A stretch of 64,000 nucleotides of DNA, from assembly GCA_943331445.1 (NCBI GenBank), contig CALQLO010000006.1:1-64000 (forward strand), written 5' to 3'. This document shows positions 1-6,656 of this stretch, in pieces. Below the pieces are notes generated by a model, which saw only the letters and a program-made list of their open reading frames with translations, was not told where the DNA came from and did not search any database. Numbering within the stretch: the stretch's first letter is position 1; each line of letters starts with the position of its first letter. A program made the position numbers and the translations under genes. The stretch comes from Akkermansia muciniphila (GTDB taxonomy: Bacteria > Verrucomicrobiota > Verrucomicrobiia > Opitutales > UBA953).

Positions 1-312
1 GACGACCTTTCCCGGGCCCACCTCGACGTGCTGCCTCAACTGAATCAGCCCGGGCAGGCCTTTTTCTATAATCTCGGAACGGGCACACCGTATTCGGTCA
101 AAGACGTCATGGGCAGCGTTGCTCGCGTGCTCGGGCGACCCGTGCCGTATGAATGCGCCGAGCGGCGCGAAGGAGATCCGCCCGCGCTTTACGCCGATGC
201 TTCCAAGGTGAAGCGGGAGCTCGGTTGGACACCGCGTTATGATACCCTCGACAGTGTCGTGCTGACGGCATGCAATTGGCACCTTGCCCGACCGAAGGGC
301 TTCGCCTCCTGA
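1..312 (+). CDS. galE: UDP-glucose 4-epimerase, C-terminal end (partial)
   Basis: The gene enters from the left edge already open; 103 codons remain before the TGA. The fragment shows the C-terminal signature of GalE-type short-chain epimerases: FYNLGTGTPYSVKDV, then an RREGDPPALYAD segment and KRELGWTPRYDTLDSVV. In the family this part forms the nucleotide-sugar binding end, and the enzyme interconverts UDP-glucose and UDP-galactose in the cytoplasm. The N-terminal Rossmann half and catalytic Tyr/Lys lie outside the window, so substrate choice (UDP-Glc or UDP-GlcNAc) cannot be judged. The next gene starts four bases after the stop, which suggests one transcript. Confidence 0.87.
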   Translation, partial: DDLSRAHLDVLPQLNQPGQAFFYNLGTGTPYSVKDVMGSVARVLGRPVPYECAERREGDPPALYADASKVKRELGWTPRYDTLDSVVLTACNWHLARPKGFAS

Positions 313-316
313 ACCA

Positions 317-808
317 ATGTCCGAACAGCTTCACCCGCACTGGCGCATCCAGTATATCCGCACCCGCAAGGAGCCTGGCGCAGGTAGTCCGTTCGCGGCC
401 TTGCTCGCGGCGAACGACGACGAAGCCAACCTGATCCTACATCGCGGCGCACACTGCTTCGTCATCCTCAACAACTCTCCTTATAATCCGGGCCACCTGA
501 TGGTGCTGCCGAATCGTGAGGTCGGCGAACTGGCAGACCTCACCGCGGCCGAACGCGCCGAGATGATGGACCTACTCGTGCGTTGTCAGGGCGTCTTGCA
601 GAAGGTGATGAGCCCGGCGGGCTTCAATATGGGCCTCAATCTCGGCAAGGCCGCCGGTGCAGGTATCCCGACGCACCTCCACTTCCACATCGTGCCGCGC
701 TGGGATGGGGACCACAACTTCATGCCCGTCCTCGCCGACACCCGGGTGCTCCCGCAGGCACTCGGTGAACTATGGTCGCGGCTTAAGCCCGAATTTACTC
801 AAGCATGA
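317..808 (+). CDS. HIT family protein (nucleotide phosphohydrolase/transferase)
   Basis: A 163-residue protein with the histidine triad HLHFHIVPRW near residues 127-136. HIT proteins hydrolyse or transfer nucleotide phosphates such as Ap4A or AMP conjugates in the cytoplasm. The motif NMGLNLGKAAGAGIPTHLHF and the following WDGDHNFMPVLADTRVLPQ are typical of the Ap4A-phosphorylase-like HIT branch. I chose ATG 317, four bases after the galE stop; an in-frame start at 284 would add a proline/arginine stretch that lies inside galE. Its stop overlaps the ybeY start as ATGA, so the two are probably translationally coupled. Confidence 0.88.
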   Translation: MSEQLHPHWRIQYIRTRKEPGAGSPFAALLAANDDEANLILHRGAHCFVILNNSPYNPGHLMVLPNREVGELADLTAAERAEMMDLLVRCQGVLQKVMSPAGFNMGLNLGKAAGAGIPTHLHFHIVPRWDGDHNFMPVLADTRVLPQALGELWSRLKPEFTQA

Positions 809-1266
809 GCCGTATCGTCGATGTCTCCGTCCGCCACCCGCGGACCAAGGTTTCGACCATCTCGGTCGTGCGGCTTGTGCATGCCCTAGATAAATTGCGC
901 GGCTATCGTTGTCCGGAAGGAGCGCTTTCGATTGCCTTCCTCGGCGACAAGGAGACCGCCAAACTGCATGACGATTTCCTGGGCGATCCGACGGTGACGG
1001 ATGTGATTACCTTCGTCGGTGAAGATCACCCCGGTGAGCCGTTTGCTGGTGAAATCTGTGTGAATATCGATCAGGCCCGGCGGGCGGCCAAAGAACACAA
1101 GGTCACGCTCTCCACGGAGCTCAGGCTCTACGTGGCCCACGGCTGGCTGCATCTTTCCGGCTTGCGCGATAGTAATAAGAAAGAGTCGGCGGCCATGCGC
1201 GTCGGCGAGGCGGTGGCGATTTCGCATCTCGACAAACTCGGGACGAAACTGACGGTCCGCGATTAA
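805..1266 (+). CDS. ybeY: endoribonuclease YbeY (rRNA maturation)
   Basis: A 153-residue protein with the UPF0054/YbeY layout: TDVITF at 65-70, GEICVNI at 82-88 and the metal motif HGWLHLSG at 112-119. YbeY is a single-strand-specific RNase needed for 16S rRNA 3-prime maturation and ribosome quality control. Oddly, the third metal ligand, a His in the usual H-x3-H-x5-H motif, is Asp122 here (H112, H116, D122). Asp can be a metal ligand in related metalloenzyme motifs, so activity is not excluded. It overlaps the HIT stop by four bases and is followed 43 bases later by queC. Confidence 0.88.
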   Translation: MSRIVDVSVRHPRTKVSTISVVRLVHALDKLRGYRCPEGALSIAFLGDKETAKLHDDFLGDPTVTDVITFVGEDHPGEPFAGEICVNIDQARRAAKEHKVTLSTELRLYVAHGWLHLSGLRDSNKKESAAMRVGEAVAISHLDKLGTKLTVRD

Positions 1267-1309
1267 CTTGCTCGCCCTGGGAGCAGTCCACGGCCAACTT
1301 TCGGCCAGG

Positions 1310-1969
1310 ATGAAGCGTACCGTCATCATTCACTCAGGTGGAATGGATTCCACCGTGCTCCTGGCGCACTTACTGGCCGAGGGCAGGGAAGTGCATGCTC
1401 TTTCCATCGACTACGGCCAGCGCCACCGCCGGGAGCTCGCCGCCGCCGCGGAAATTTGCGCCCACTACAAGGTGCCCCACCGCATCGCTGACCTGCGTGG
1501 CCTGACGCCGCTCTTCGGCGCCAACGCACTCACGGATTCCCACATCGATGTCCCCGAAGGCCATTATGAGGAAGTGAGCATGAAGGCGACCGTCGTGCCG
1601 AATCGGAATATGCTCCTTATCGCGACCGCCGCCGCCTGGGCGATGTCGCTGAAGGCTACGTCGGTCGCCTATGGTGCACATGGCGGCGACCATGCCATCT
1701 ATCCGGATTGCCGCCCGGCTTTCGCCGATGCCTTGGATAAAGCCATCCGCCTCGCGGATTGGCATGAGGTTTCGCTTGAGCGCCCGTTCGTGGGCATGGA
1801 CAAGACCGCTATCGTGAAGCGCGGTGTCGAACTCGGCGTCCCGTTCGCCCTGACTTGGTCGTGCTACGTCGGCGGCGACAAGCACTGCGGCAAGTGTGGC
1901 ACTTGCGTGGAGCGTAAAGAGGCCTTTCTCCGCGCCGGTGTGAAGGATCCGACTCCTTACGTCGGGTAG
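1310..1969 (+). CDS. queC: 7-cyano-7-deazaguanine synthase QueC
   Basis: A 219-residue PP-loop enzyme that converts 7-carboxy-7-deazaguanine to preQ0 with ATP and ammonia, a step in queuosine tRNA modification. The N-terminal SGGMDST is the PP-loop; the C-terminal [15 protein letters not shown] supplies the four zinc cysteines (about C185, C193, C196, C199). I start at ATG 1310 ([11 protein letters not shown]); an upstream in-frame start at 1268 would add 14 residues unlike the family. queD and queE lie 1.8 kb downstream on the same strand, so three consecutive pathway steps are present, interrupted by two unrelated genes. Confidence 0.95.
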   Translation: MKRTVIIHSGGMDSTVLLAHLLAEGREVHALSIDYGQRHRRELAAAAEICAHYKVPHRIADLRGLTPLFGANALTDSHIDVPEGHYEEVSMKATVVPNRNMLLIATAAAWAMSLKATSVAYGAHGGDHAIYPDCRPAFADALDKAIRLADWHEVSLERPFVGMDKTAIVKRGVELGVPFALTWSCYVGGDKHCGKCGTCVERKEAFLRAGVKDPTPYVG

Positions 1970-2057
1970 CCTTATTCGTCAGATAAGAAGAGGTAAGACT
2001 GTTAGGTCGGTCAGTTTATGAAGTTGAGGCGATCCTTGCCTTGGGCATTTTTGCCCT

Positions 2058-2459
2058 GTGCTTCGCCGTCTTCGTCAACCTTTCGCCTGGCTCGCCCTTG
2101 TGGCGTGGCTGGCTGCGTCGGGTCTGTCGTGGGACCTCCTGCAGGTCGTAGCGTGGACGAAGATGTCGGTCGACAACGCGTCCCAGCTGACGGCATCAGC
2201 GGCGGTCTCGAAGACCTTGGAGGACGCCCCCTGCCCCTTGTGCAAAGTGGCGCAGGAAGGTCGTAAGAACTCGGAGCAGGCTCCATTGTCCAAGGACGAG
2301 GTCGCCAAGGTGAAGGCCAAGGCCGACCCGGCGAGCAGCGAGATCCGCCTCGTGGCGGCGAAGCTATTTTCCGGACGCGATTATGCGCGTCCCCAGGACG
2401 AGGTAAGCGTGTCACGCGTGGCCGAGGTGCCCGTGCCGCCTCCGCGAGTGCTCGGCTGA
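2058..2459 (+). CDS. small exported protein with a CPLC motif
   Basis: A 133-residue product with a GTG start. The N-terminus has basic residues (LRRLRQ) and a hydrophobic run to about residue 24, a signal peptide or membrane anchor. The mature part has one CPLC pair (DAPCPLCKVAQ, near residues 58-61) followed by a charged Lys/Glu-rich region and a Pro-rich tail. The arrangement recalls small periplasmic DUF2946-type proteins often linked with metal genes, but I do not recognise a family with confidence. An outer-membrane protein with its own CPCGC motif follows 132 bases later. A competing ORF at 2018-2266 in another frame lacks any recognisable feature. Confidence 0.6.
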   Translation: MLRRLRQPFAWLALVAWLAASGLSWDLLQVVAWTKMSVDNASQLTASAAVSKTLEDAPCPLCKVAQEGRKNSEQAPLSKDEVAKVKAKADPASSEIRLVAAKLFSGRDYARPQDEVSVSRVAEVPVPPPRVLG

Positions 2460-2591
2460 TCACCGTTGCGGGCTGCGGTCAGTCGGCTCGCTCGTGGCAT
2501 TCCTCCTATTCCCAAGTCGCACCCACTCGGTGCGCATCGTCGCCTGCGCGGGCCGCCACACCTGCGTCGAAGACACCCAAATCATACTCTC

Positions 2592-3593
2592 ATGAAGTTT
2601 TCTCTCCTTGCGGAGCGCCCCACGAGGGTCGCTCTCCTCTCCCTCCTCGCGCTCGGTGCTTACACCGAAGCCCAGGCCTGTCCCTGCGGTTGCGTGAAAA
2701 TCTGCGTCGATAACCTGGCCGACCGTCCGGCTATCTCCGCGACCAGTCCGTTCGTCCTCGATGTGCGTTTCGACGCCATCGACCAGAACGAGCGTAACGA
2801 CGCCGCCCATGCGCACTGGTATGGCTCCCACTTCCTCACGACCACTACAGTCGAGACGCAGCTGGGCGGTCAGACCTGGACACTCTCGGTCCCGCGTGTG
2901 GAACGTCACCTGCACACCGACAAGACGGCTCTCGGCGCGACCAACTATAATCAGACCGTCGTCGGTCTAGGTGATATCACGATCGGCACGCGTTTCGCCT
3001 GGAGCGGCTTTACGGTCAATGCCGGCGTTAAGCTGCCGACGGGTAAGGACGATGTCGTCTTCGCTGATCCCGATGGTGGTCTGTCGCGTCGCTACCTCCA
3101 GCCTGGTACCGGTTCGACTGACCTACTCGCCGGCATCCGCAAGGATTTCGGGGCGGCCGATTCTGCTTGGTCTGAGTTCGTGCAGCTGCAGGCGCAGGGT
3201 TCCGTTGCTTCGGACGTCAACTTCCGCCCGGGTACGACGATTTCCCTCGGCGCTGGCGTTCGCTACAAGCTGACGGATAACCTCGCGGCTTCGCTCCAAG
3301 CTTCGTTGCTCCGTCAGTTCCGCGACAAGAACACCATGCGTCTGGATCCGTCGACCCAGCGTCAGGTCGCCGCTCCGACCAAGTCGGTCTACGACGAGGA
3401 TCTCGAATCCGGTGGCCTTACGACGAGCGCCGCGGCGGGCCTGTCCTACAAGCTCAGCGCTTCCACGAGCGCCTACTTGTTCTACAGCCAGCCGATCGTG
3501 ACGCGTAACTACGTCGCCAAGAGCGCGAGCTCGCTGGTCAATCCGGTACACGCCACCGCGATCTGGTCGCTGGGTCTATCGCACTCGTTCTAA
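2592..3593 (+). CDS. outer-membrane beta-barrel protein with N-terminal CPCGC
   Basis: A 333-residue protein. ATG 2592 gives a clean signal peptide ending near AQA; the longer frame from 2466 would prepend an Arg/Pro-rich stretch typical of noncoding DNA. The mature N-terminus begins with CPCGCVKICV, four cysteines that could bind metal or form disulfides. The rest is rich in alternating strands and ends in GLSHSF, the terminal Phe expected for BAM-dependent outer-membrane barrels. LPTGKDD and GTGSTDLLAGI segments resemble the transporter/phenol-degradation-MetA-like barrel group. Substrate is unknown; the cysteines and the CPLC neighbour point weakly to metal or redox handling. A strong terminator follows. 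Confidence 0.72.
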   Translation: MKFSLLAERPTRVALLSLLALGAYTEAQACPCGCVKICVDNLADRPAISATSPFVLDVRFDAIDQNERNDAAHAHWYGSHFLTTTTVETQLGGQTWTLSVPRVERHLHTDKTALGATNYNQTVVGLGDITIGTRFAWSGFTVNAGVKLPTGKDDVVFADPDGGLSRRYLQPGTGSTDLLAGIRKDFGAADSAWSEFVQLQAQGSVASDVNFRPGTTISLGAGVRYKLTDNLAASLQASLLRQFRDKNTMRLDPSTQRQVAAPTKSVYDEDLESGGLTTSAAAGLSYKLSASTSAYLFYSQPIVTRNYVAKSASSLVNPVHATAIWSLGLSHSF

Positions 3594-3616
3594 GCGAACC
3601 CGCTTCATCGCCTCGC

Positions 3617-3654
3617 GAGGCCTGCCGTATGCGGATACGGCAGGCCTCTTTTTT
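3617..3654 (+). terminator. intrinsic terminator after the outer-membrane protein
   Basis: A perfect 14-bp stem (GAGGCCTGCCGTAT with its complement) closes a four-base GCGG loop and is followed directly by six T. It ends the transcript of the barrel protein and separates it from queD. Confidence 0.95.
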
Positions 3655-3728
3655 GGGCTTTTTACGCAGGGTAGGGGGCTCATCTTCCTTGCGACCGGGG
3701 CTTCCGCCCCTCTATCTGCAGGAGTCCC

Positions 3729-4163
3729 ATGTTCACCTGCAGCAAAATCTACCGCGATATCCCGTTCGCCCACCGGCAGCACCGGCACGACGGGCATTGC
3801 TCGTTCCTGCACGGCCATAACTGGGGCATTGAGATCGAGTTCGGTTGCGAGCAACTCGACGAGCGCGGCTTTGTGGTGGACTTCGGCGGCCTCGGTTTCC
3901 TGAAGACCTGGATCGCGGAGCACCTCGACCATGCCTGCCTCTTCGCCCAGTCAGACCCGGTCCGCGAGCAGCTCCTTAAGGATTATCCGAAGCTTTTTCG
4001 CCCGCTCGTCATCGATTCCGTTTCAACCGAAGGCATTGCGCAGTTTCTCTTCGAGACTTTCGATCCGATGGTCCGCAAGGAAACCGGTGGCCGCGCTTGG
4101 GTCCGGCAGATCATCCTGCACGAGGACACCAAGAATAAGGCGAGCTACCAGCCGAAGGCCTGA
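3729..4163 (+). CDS. queD: 6-carboxy-5,6,7,8-tetrahydropterin synthase QueD
   Basis: A 144-residue member of the 6-pyruvoyl-tetrahydropterin synthase family, which makes 6-carboxytetrahydropterin from dihydroneopterin triphosphate as the first dedicated step to queuosine. Visible residues are the zinc histidines H15, H28 and H30 (AHRQ and LHGHNW), Cys24 as the likely catalytic thiol, HLDHACL, and a C-terminal HEDTKNKASY with the substrate-binding Glu. ATG 3729 lies 75 bases after a terminator, so it probably has its own promoter. The stop is two bases before queE, which indicates co-transcription. Confidence 0.93.
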   Translation: MFTCSKIYRDIPFAHRQHRHDGHCSFLHGHNWGIEIEFGCEQLDERGFVVDFGGLGFLKTWIAEHLDHACLFAQSDPVREQLLKDYPKLFRPLVIDSVSTEGIAQFLFETFDPMVRKETGGRAWVRQIILHEDTKNKASYQPKA

Positions 4164-4165
4164 CC

Positions 4166-4849
4166 ATGGCTGAGCTCTACCCCGTCAATGAGACGTTCCT
4201 CAGTTGGCAGGGGGAAGGGGTCCATCTTGGTCGCAAGGCCTTCTTCATTCGCTTGCAGGGTTGCCCCGTGAAATGCGCTTGGTGTGACTCCGCGTCCACC
4301 TGGCATCCCCAGTTCGTCCCCAAGCAGGTCCGCAAGGCCTCCGCCGCCGAGCTGGCCGCCGAGGCCTCCTCCGCCCGTCCGGAATTCGTCGTCCTAACCG
4401 GTGGCGAACCTTGCATCCATGATTTGACCGCCCTGTTGGCCGCCATGGCCTCCGTCGGACTCAAGGTGCACCTCGAGACCTGTGGCGCCTACCCGATTGC
4501 CCCTGGGTTCGCCTGGGTGACCGTCAGTCCCAAGTGGGCTAAGCCCCCTTTGGCCGAATCCTTGGCCCGGGCCGACGAGGTGAAGCTCATTGTCGAAGCC
4601 CCAGACTCTATTGCCCGTTGGACGGAGGCGGTGGGCGGCAAGTGGCTTAGCCCGAACGTCTGGCTCCACCCAGAATGGTCCCGCCGGGCGGTTCCCGAGG
4701 TTTTAAAGGCCATAACCGAGCAGGTGAAGCAAGTCGGTGCGCCTTACCGGGCGGGTTGGCAGGTTCATAAGCCCTATTCCGCCGATAGTCTCGATCCGCG
4801 AGCTCGTCCGCCGGCCCCCTTGGGGGGTGATCTCGGCAAGGGTTTCTGA
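4166..4849 (+). CDS. queE: 7-carboxy-7-deazaguanine synthase QueE (radical SAM)
   Basis: A 227-residue radical-SAM enzyme converting 6-carboxytetrahydropterin to 7-carboxy-7-deazaguanine. The cluster motif is CPVKCAWC (C33, C37, C40), a standard CX3CX2C, followed by DSASTW as in QueE. VLTGGEPCIH is the SAM-binding GGE motif, and SPK and WQVHKPY near the end match the substrate-binding C-terminus. It follows queD by two bases. With queC upstream, the window encodes QueD, QueE and QueC; folE, queF and tgt are not seen here. Confidence 0.94.
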   Translation: MAELYPVNETFLSWQGEGVHLGRKAFFIRLQGCPVKCAWCDSASTWHPQFVPKQVRKASAAELAAEASSARPEFVVLTGGEPCIHDLTALLAAMASVGLKVHLETCGAYPIAPGFAWVTVSPKWAKPPLAESLARADEVKLIVEAPDSIARWTEAVGGKWLSPNVWLHPEWSRRAVPEVLKAITEQVKQVGAPYRAGWQVHKPYSADSLDPRARPPAPLGGDLGKGF

Positions 4850-4921
4850 GTTCCCGGGGTGGCCGTCGTCACTGATGGGAGGGTGGGGTCGGGAGACTAT
4901 CTTCGCATGGGAACTTTTTTT
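4849..4921 (+). promoter_or_regulatory. possible attenuator stem upstream of carA
   Basis: AGTTCCC at 4849-4855 is a perfect complement of GGGAACT at 4909-4915, and the second arm runs directly into seven T (4915-4921), 40 bases before the carA start. The 53-base loop is GC-rich. The stem could end the queDE transcript or act as an attenuator for carA, whose family is often controlled by pyrimidines. The stem is only 7 bp with a long loop, so this is a proposal. Confidence 0.35.
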
Positions 4922-4960
4922 GCTTCACACGGGGGCGGAACCGTCATTCAAAACGACCTC

Positions 4961-6118
4961 ATGAACCGAACTGCTGTGCTCGCTCTTGAAGATGGAACCA
5001 TTCTTCGGGGCAGGGCGTTCGGGGCAACGGCCACCCTCTGCGGGGAAGTTGTGTTCAATACGAGTATGACCGGCTACCAGGAAATCCTTACGGACCCTTC
5101 CTACTTCGGTCAGATTGTCACGATGACCACGCCGCAGATCGGCAACTACGGCGTCAACGAAGATGACTTCGAATCCGCCCGCCCGCATGTCGCTGGTTTC
5201 GTCGTGCGGGAACTTTCGCCGATTGTCTCCAACTGGCGCGCAACGACCGACCTCGGTACCTGGCTCGCGAAGTATGGTATCCCTGGCATCGAAGGCATCG
5301 ATACCCGTTCACTGACCAAGAAGCTCCGTTCCGCCGGCGTGATGAAGGCCTGCCTTTCCACGGAAAACATTTCCGACGAGGAAGCCCTCAAGCGCGCGCG
5401 GGCTTGGACGGGCACCGTCGGCGCCGACTTCGTTAAGGACGTCACCTGCAAGGCACCTTACCATTTCAACGCCACCGCCGGCGATTGCGAGGCCTTCACC
5501 GTCCCGGGTACGCACCTGAATAAGCCTAAGGCGCGCGCGACCAAGTATCGCATCGCTGCTTACGACTTCGGCGCCAAGACCTCGATCTTCCGTCGCCTCG
5601 TCGCCTCGGGCTTCGATGTGCATGTCTTCCCGGCGCGCACGCCAGCAGCGGACATCCGCAAATTCAACCCCGATGGCGTTTTCCTGTCGAACGGACCGGG
5701 CGACCCTGCCGCACTAAAGTATGCGCACGAGGCCGTCTCGGATCTGATCAAGACCTACCCCGTTTTCGGTATCTGCCTCGGTCACCAGATTATTACTCAC
5801 GCCATCGGCGCGACGACTTATAAGCTTAAGTTTGGCCATCGCGGTGGCAATCAGCCCGTCAAGAATACTGAAGAAGGTCGCGTGGCCATCACCGCTCAGA
5901 ATCACGGCTTTGCCTCGAATCGCGAAGACCTTGAGCGCTGCGGCGCCGTCGTCACCGAAGTTAACCTGAACGATAATACGGTCTCGGGTCTACGCCTGAA
6001 GGATAAGCCCGTTTTCTCTGTTCAGTATCACCCCGAGGCCGGTCCTGGCCCGAATGACGCCGATGTGCTCTTCGATCGCTTCTACGAGCTGATCGCCAAG
6101 AGCAAGGGCGCCAAATAG
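4961..6118 (+). CDS. carA: carbamoyl-phosphate synthase small subunit
   Basis: A 385-residue glutaminase subunit that feeds ammonia to CarB for carbamoyl phosphate, the precursor of arginine and pyrimidines. The N-terminal domain shows LALEDGTILRGRAFGA and TGYQEILTDPSY; the C-terminal class-I amidotransferase domain has GICLGHQ with the nucleophile near Cys272 and the His357/Glu359 pair in QYHPEAGPG. I start at ATG 4961 because MNRTAVLALEDG matches family N-termini. ATG 4907 is in frame but lies inside a possible attenuator stem. carB is not adjacent. Confidence 0.95.
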   Translation: MNRTAVLALEDGTILRGRAFGATATLCGEVVFNTSMTGYQEILTDPSYFGQIVTMTTPQIGNYGVNEDDFESARPHVAGFVVRELSPIVSNWRATTDLGTWLAKYGIPGIEGIDTRSLTKKLRSAGVMKACLSTENISDEEALKRARAWTGTVGADFVKDVTCKAPYHFNATAGDCEAFTVPGTHLNKPKARATKYRIAAYDFGAKTSIFRRLVASGFDVHVFPARTPAADIRKFNPDGVFLSNGPGDPAALKYAHEAVSDLIKTYPVFGICLGHQIITHAIGATTYKLKFGHRGGNQPVKNTEEGRVAITAQNHGFASNREDLERCGAVVTEVNLNDNTVSGLRLKDKPVFSVQYHPEAGPGPNDADVLFDRFYELIAKSKGAK

Positions 6119-6128
6119 ACCGCTTAAG

Positions 6129-6647
6129 ATGGCTGCGCGACTTAATGCAGCCTTGCTTCTGATTGTCGCAGCCCTGCTGGCAGGCTGCACCTCTGCGCCC
6201 GCCACACCCGAAGCAGCCTTGGGTGAGTTGATTGAAGATGCGGTCTACGGGCGGACGCCGGATGGGCAGTATCAGAATATCACGCCGACGGATGAGGCCG
6301 CCGCGGCCCAATTCATCTACGTCGAGGAGTGGCTCGATATTAACGGCGAGTCCGTCGTGGGGGTCGTGCCGATGTCGCCCTCTACTGAAGGTGCTTTTCG
6401 TTTCACTCGCTCACGTGACGGCAAGATTACCTACCTCATTTCCTATGGGTGGCCGGGGCCGTTCATTCGCTCAAAGGTGTTACGTCCAGCCGCCGGAACG
6501 GTCATTAGTATGCTTGGCTGGCCTGATATCCTGCCGTGGGAGCAGCGTGGAGGTACCTTGGTCATTGAGACGCCCCGCGAGATGGCCGATGAAGAGAATC
6601 ACCCCTGCAAGCAGGCGTTCGTCTTCAAGATTGAGGCCCTGCGCTGA
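6129..6647 (+). CDS. lipoprotein resembling a stand-alone GH29 C-terminal domain
   Basis: A 172-residue protein with a lipobox LLAGC (Cys20), so it is probably a membrane-anchored lipoprotein. The mature part looks like the C-terminal beta-sandwich of GH29 alpha-L-fucosidases: LGELIEDAVYGRTPDG, then FRFTRSRDGKITYLISYGWPG, VISMLGWPDILPWEQ and LVIETP, in the order found there. No catalytic barrel is present, so a carbohydrate-binding or structural role is more likely than hydrolysis. It starts ten bases after carA and ends nine bases from the convergent kup gene, with no clear terminator between them. The assignment rests on pattern recognition only. Confidence 0.6.
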   Translation: MAARLNAALLLIVAALLAGCTSAPATPEAALGELIEDAVYGRTPDGQYQNITPTDEAAAAQFIYVEEWLDINGESVVGVVPMSPSTEGAFRFTRSRDGKITYLISYGWPGPFIRSKVLRPAAGTVISMLGWPDILPWEQRGGTLVIETPREMADEENHPCKQAFVFKIEALR

Positions 6648-6656
6648 GCGCCGAGC

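Noticed and set aside
2466-2591. N-terminal extension of the CPCGC barrel protein
   Set aside because: Arg/Pro-rich translation and no signal peptide; ATG 2592 gives a clean one.
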